From Delphinapterus leucas (taxonomy: Eukaryota > Chordata > Mammalia > Artiodactyla > Monodontidae): a stretch of 64,000 nt of DNA. The DNA is taken from contig NW_022097993.1 of the NCBI RefSeq assembly GCF_002288925.2, forward strand, positions 15,111,692-15,175,691, given 5' to 3'. Position 1 is the first letter of the stretch, and each line of letters starts with the position of its first letter. This document shows, in pieces, positions 60,950-64,000 of this stretch. Below the pieces are notes generated by a model, which did not search any database, was not told the DNA's origin, and saw only the letters and a program-made list of their open reading frames with translations. The position numbers were made by a program, and so were the translations under genes.

Positions 60950-63900
60950 TTGTTTTTTCTGGTTTTTATTTTTTGTCTTTTAACATCTTTCTTGAAGTAT
61001 AATTGCTTTAAAATGGTGTGTTAGTTTCTGCTTTATAAGAAAGTGAATCAATTATACATATACAAATAGCTCCATATGTCCTCCCTCTTGCGATTCCCTC
61101 CCACCCTCCTTATCCAACCCCTCTAGGTGGTTACAAAGCACTGAGCTTATCTCCCTGTGATATGCAGCTGCTTCCCACTAGCTATTTATTTTATATTTGG
61201 TAGTGTATATATGTGCATGCCACTCTCTCACTTCATCCCAGATTACCCTTCCTCTCCCCGTGTCATCAAGTCCATTCACTACGTCTGCGCCTTTATTCTT
61301 GTCCTACCCCTAGGTTCTTAAGAAACATTTTATTTTTTTAGATTCCATATATATGTGTTAGCATACGGTATTTGTTTTTCACTTTCTGACTTGCTTGACT
61401 CTGTATGACAGACTCTATGTCCATCCACCTCACTACAAATAACTCAATTTCATTTCTATTTATGGCTGAGTAATATTCCATTGTATATATATATGCCACA
61501 TCTTCTTTATCCATTCATCTGTCGATGGACACTTTGGTTGCTTCCATGTCCTGGCTATTGTAAATAGAGCTGCAATGAACTTTGTGGTACATGACTCTTT
61601 TGAATTATGGTTTTCTCAAGGTATATGCCCAGTAGTGGAATTGCTGGGTCATATGGTAGTTTTATTTTTAGTTTTTTAAAGAACATCCATACTCTTCTCC
61701 ATAGTGGCTGTATCAATTTACATTCCCACCAACAGTGCAAGAAGAGTCCTTTTCCTCCACACCCACTCCAACATTAATTATTTGTAGATTTTATTTTATT
61801 TTTATTTTATTTATTTTTTTGTGTGTGTGGTACATGTGCCTCTCACTGCTGCGGCCTCTCCCGTTGTGGAACACAGGCTCTGGATATACAGGCCCAGCAG
61901 CCATGGCTCATGGGCCCAGCCGCTCCGCAGCATATGGGATCCTCCCGGACCAGGACATGAACCGGAGCCCCCTGCATCAGCAGGCAGACTCTCAACCACT
62001 GCGCCACCAGGGAAACCCTGTAGACTTTATGATGATGGCCATTCTGACTGGTGTGAGGTGACACCTCATGGTAGTTTAGATTTGCATTTCTCTACTGAGT
62101 AGTGATGTTGAGCATTCTTTCAAGTGTTTCTTTGTAATCTGTATATTTCCTTTGGAGAAATGTCTATTTAGGTGTTCTGACAAGTTTTCGATTGGGTTGT
62201 TTGTTTTTTTGATATTGAGCTGCATGAGCTGCTTGTATATTTTGGAGATTAATCCTTTGTCAGTTACTTCATTTGCAAATATTTTCTCCCATTCTGAGGG
62301 TTGTCTTTTCATTTGTTTAGGGTTTCCTTTGCTATGAAAAAGCTTTTAAGTTTTATTAGGTCTCATTTGTTTATTTTTGTTTCTATTTCCATTACTCTAG
62401 GACATGGGTCAAAAAGGATCTTGCTGTGATTTATATCATGGAGTGTTCTGCCTATGTTTTCCGTAAGAGTTTTATAGTGTCTGGCCTTGCATTTAGGTCT
62501 TTAATCCCTCTTGAGTTTATTTTTGTGTATGGTGTTTGGGAGTGTTCTAACTTCATTCTTTTGCATGTAGCTGTCCAGTTCTCCCAGCACCACTTATTGA
62601 AGAGGTTGTCTTTTCTCCATTGTATGTTCTTGCCTCCTTTATGAAAAATAAGCTGACCATATGTACATGGGTTTATCTCTGGATGTTCTATCCTGTTCCA
62701 TTGATCTATAATTCTGTTTTTGTGTCAGTACCATACTGTATTGATTACTGTAGCTTTGTAGTAGAGTCTGAAGTCCAGGAGCTTGATTACTCCAGCTCCA
62801 TTTTTCTTTCTCAATATTGTTTTTGCTATTCGGGGTCTTTTGTGTTTCCATACAAATTGTGAAAATTTTTGTTCTAGTTCTGTGAAAAATGCCATTGGTA
62901 GTTTGATAGGGATTGCATTGAATCTGTAGATTGCTTTGGGTAGTAGATTCATTTTCACAATATTGATACTTCCAATCCAAGAACGTGGTCTATCTCTCCA
63001 TCTGTTTGTATCATTTTTAATTTCTTTCATCAGTGTCTTATCGTTTTCTGCATACAGGTCTTTTGTCCCATTAGGTAAGTTTATTCTTAGGTATTTTATT
63101 GTTTTTGTTGCAGTGGAAAATGGCAGGGTTTCCTTAATTTCTCTTTCAGATTTTTTATCATTAATGTATAGGAAAGCAAGAGATTTCTGTACATTAATTT
63201 TGTATCCTGCTACTTTACCAGATTCATTGATTAGCTCTAGCAGTTTTCAGGTAGTGTCCTTAGGATTTGCTATGTATAGTATCATGTCATCTGCAAACAG
63301 TGACAGCTTTTCTTCTTTTCCAATTTAGATCCTTTTATTTCTTTTTTTCTCTGAATGCTGTGACTAAAACTTCCAAAACTGTGTTGAATAATAGTGGTGA
63401 GAGTGTGCAACCTTTTCTTGTTCCTGAACTTAGTGGACATGGTTTCAGGTTTTCACCATTGAGAATGATGTTGGCTGTGGGTTTTTCATATATAGCCTTT
63501 ATTATGTTGAGGTAAATTCCCTCTATGCCTACTTTCTGGAGGGTTTTTATCATAAATTGGTGTTGAATTTTGTTGAAAGTTTCTCTGCATCTATTGAGAT
63601 GATCATATGGCTTTTATCATTCAATTTGTTGTTATGATGTATGACATTGATTGATTAGCATATATTGAAGAATCCTTGCATTCCTGGGATAAACTCCACA
63701 GGAACATAGTGTATGATTCCTTTAATGTGCTGTTGGTTTCTGTTGGCTAGTATTTTGTTGAGGATTTTTGCATCTTTGTTCATCAGTGATATTGCTTGTA
63801 GTTTTCTTTCTTTGTGACATCTTTGTCTGGTTTTGGTATCAGGGTGATGGTGGCCTGTTAGGATGATTTTAGGAGTGTTCCTCCCTCTGCTATATTTTGG

Positions 63901-64000
63901 AAGAGTTTGAGAAGGATAGGTGTCAGCTCTTCTCTAAATGTTTGATAGAATTCGCCTGTGAAGCCATCTGGTCCTGGGCTTTTGTTTGTTGGAAGATTTT
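60950..64000 (-). mobile_element. Young cetartiodactyl/cetacean L1, 3' part, runs off window
   Basis: Minus-strand L1 whose 3' end lies near 60965 ('tttaacatctttcttgaagt' on the plus strand). Its 3' UTR covers about 60980-61330 and ORF2 continues past 64000. Recognisable ORF2 pieces on the minus strand are the RT block [17 protein letters not shown] (about 63430-63380), the catalytic FADD (63297-63286), and the Zn-knuckle-like region with [13 protein letters not shown] (about 61740-61700). A TGA at 63249-63247 in the RT frame, a stop-interrupted upstream stretch and several frameshifts make it inactive. Low divergence from other cetartiodactyl L1s makes it the youngest L1 here. A CHR-2 SINE interrupts it. 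Confidence 0.9.
61796..62018 (-). mobile_element. CHR-2 SINE inside the young L1
   Basis: Reverse CHR-2 unit with (TTTTA)n/T tail, 'ctcactgctgcggcctctcc', 'cagcagccatggctcatggg' and the tRNA head ending 'cgccaccagggaaaccc'. The repeat tgtagattttat (61784-61795) / tgtagactttat (62019-62030) flanks it, splitting L1 ORF2. It is therefore younger than the 60950-64000 L1. Confidence 0.95.

Noticed and set aside
1..64000. A new functional multi-gene system, nuclear mitochondrial insertion or viral integration
   Set aside because: I looked on both strands and saw no intact multi-gene region, no mitochondrial gene order and no viral coding region. Everything recognisable is ordinary mammalian repeats, one coding relic and local duplications.

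Overview
The window is mammalian nuclear DNA and almost certainly from a cetacean. It is AT-rich and CpG-poor. It carries many copies of the tRNA-Glu-derived CHR SINE family that diversified in whales and dolphins (short CHR-2-like and long CHR-1-like forms) and LINE-1 elements with a cetartiodactyl-type 5' UTR and 3' UTR. A close relative such as hippopotamus cannot be excluded from sequence alone. I found no intact protein-coding gene, no functional RNA gene and no bacterial-style feature. The window reads as a gene desert, or possibly deep intron, built from transposon fossils.

Layout: 1-8100 holds an internally deleted old L1 carrying a SINE (1690-3235), an old L1 tail (5445-6100) and a hAT MITE (7209-7407). 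The most structured part is 8100-18720. A near-full-length old L1 (8761-18002) sits inside a still older L1, flanked by a 13-bp target-site duplication. That L1 was itself hit by a Tigger MITE, a 3'-truncated cetartiodactyl L1 head fused to a Tigger1 end, a 5'-truncated L1 tail, a CHR SINE and a GAAA microsatellite.

18720-31150 is mostly unrecognised AT-rich DNA, with an LTR-retrotransposon-like block containing a 148-bp inverted repeat (20966-22010), a long CHR SINE (23392-23714), several weakly assigned ancient repeats and minus-strand L1 debris. 31154-36000 has minus-strand old L1 tails and a roughly 200-bp piece of one of them copied again 3.6 kb downstream at about 98% identity. It also has a MaLR-type LTR that runs directly into a (TG)n tract.

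36900-49700 holds two SINEs, a MER20 copy, a TG/TA/CA palindromic microsatellite, a broken hAT-transposase/ZBED-like coding relic on the minus strand (about 40868-42000), an L1 head-to-tail remnant, a Tigger MITE and an MLT1-type LTR. 49690-58745 is mainly minus-strand old L1/HAL1-type sequence with Tigger MITEs showing TA target duplications, two SINEs and two plus-strand L1 3' ends. 60950-64000 is the 3' part of a comparatively young minus-strand L1 carrying a CHR-2 SINE and a nonsense codon just after its reverse-transcriptase active site.

No genes work together here. What can be read is the relative order of insertions, a clear local templated-type duplication (31160-31360 to 34735-34933), and a domesticated-transposase-like pseudogene. 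I saw no sign of a new functional system. Family names come from recalled consensus sequences, not from a database search.
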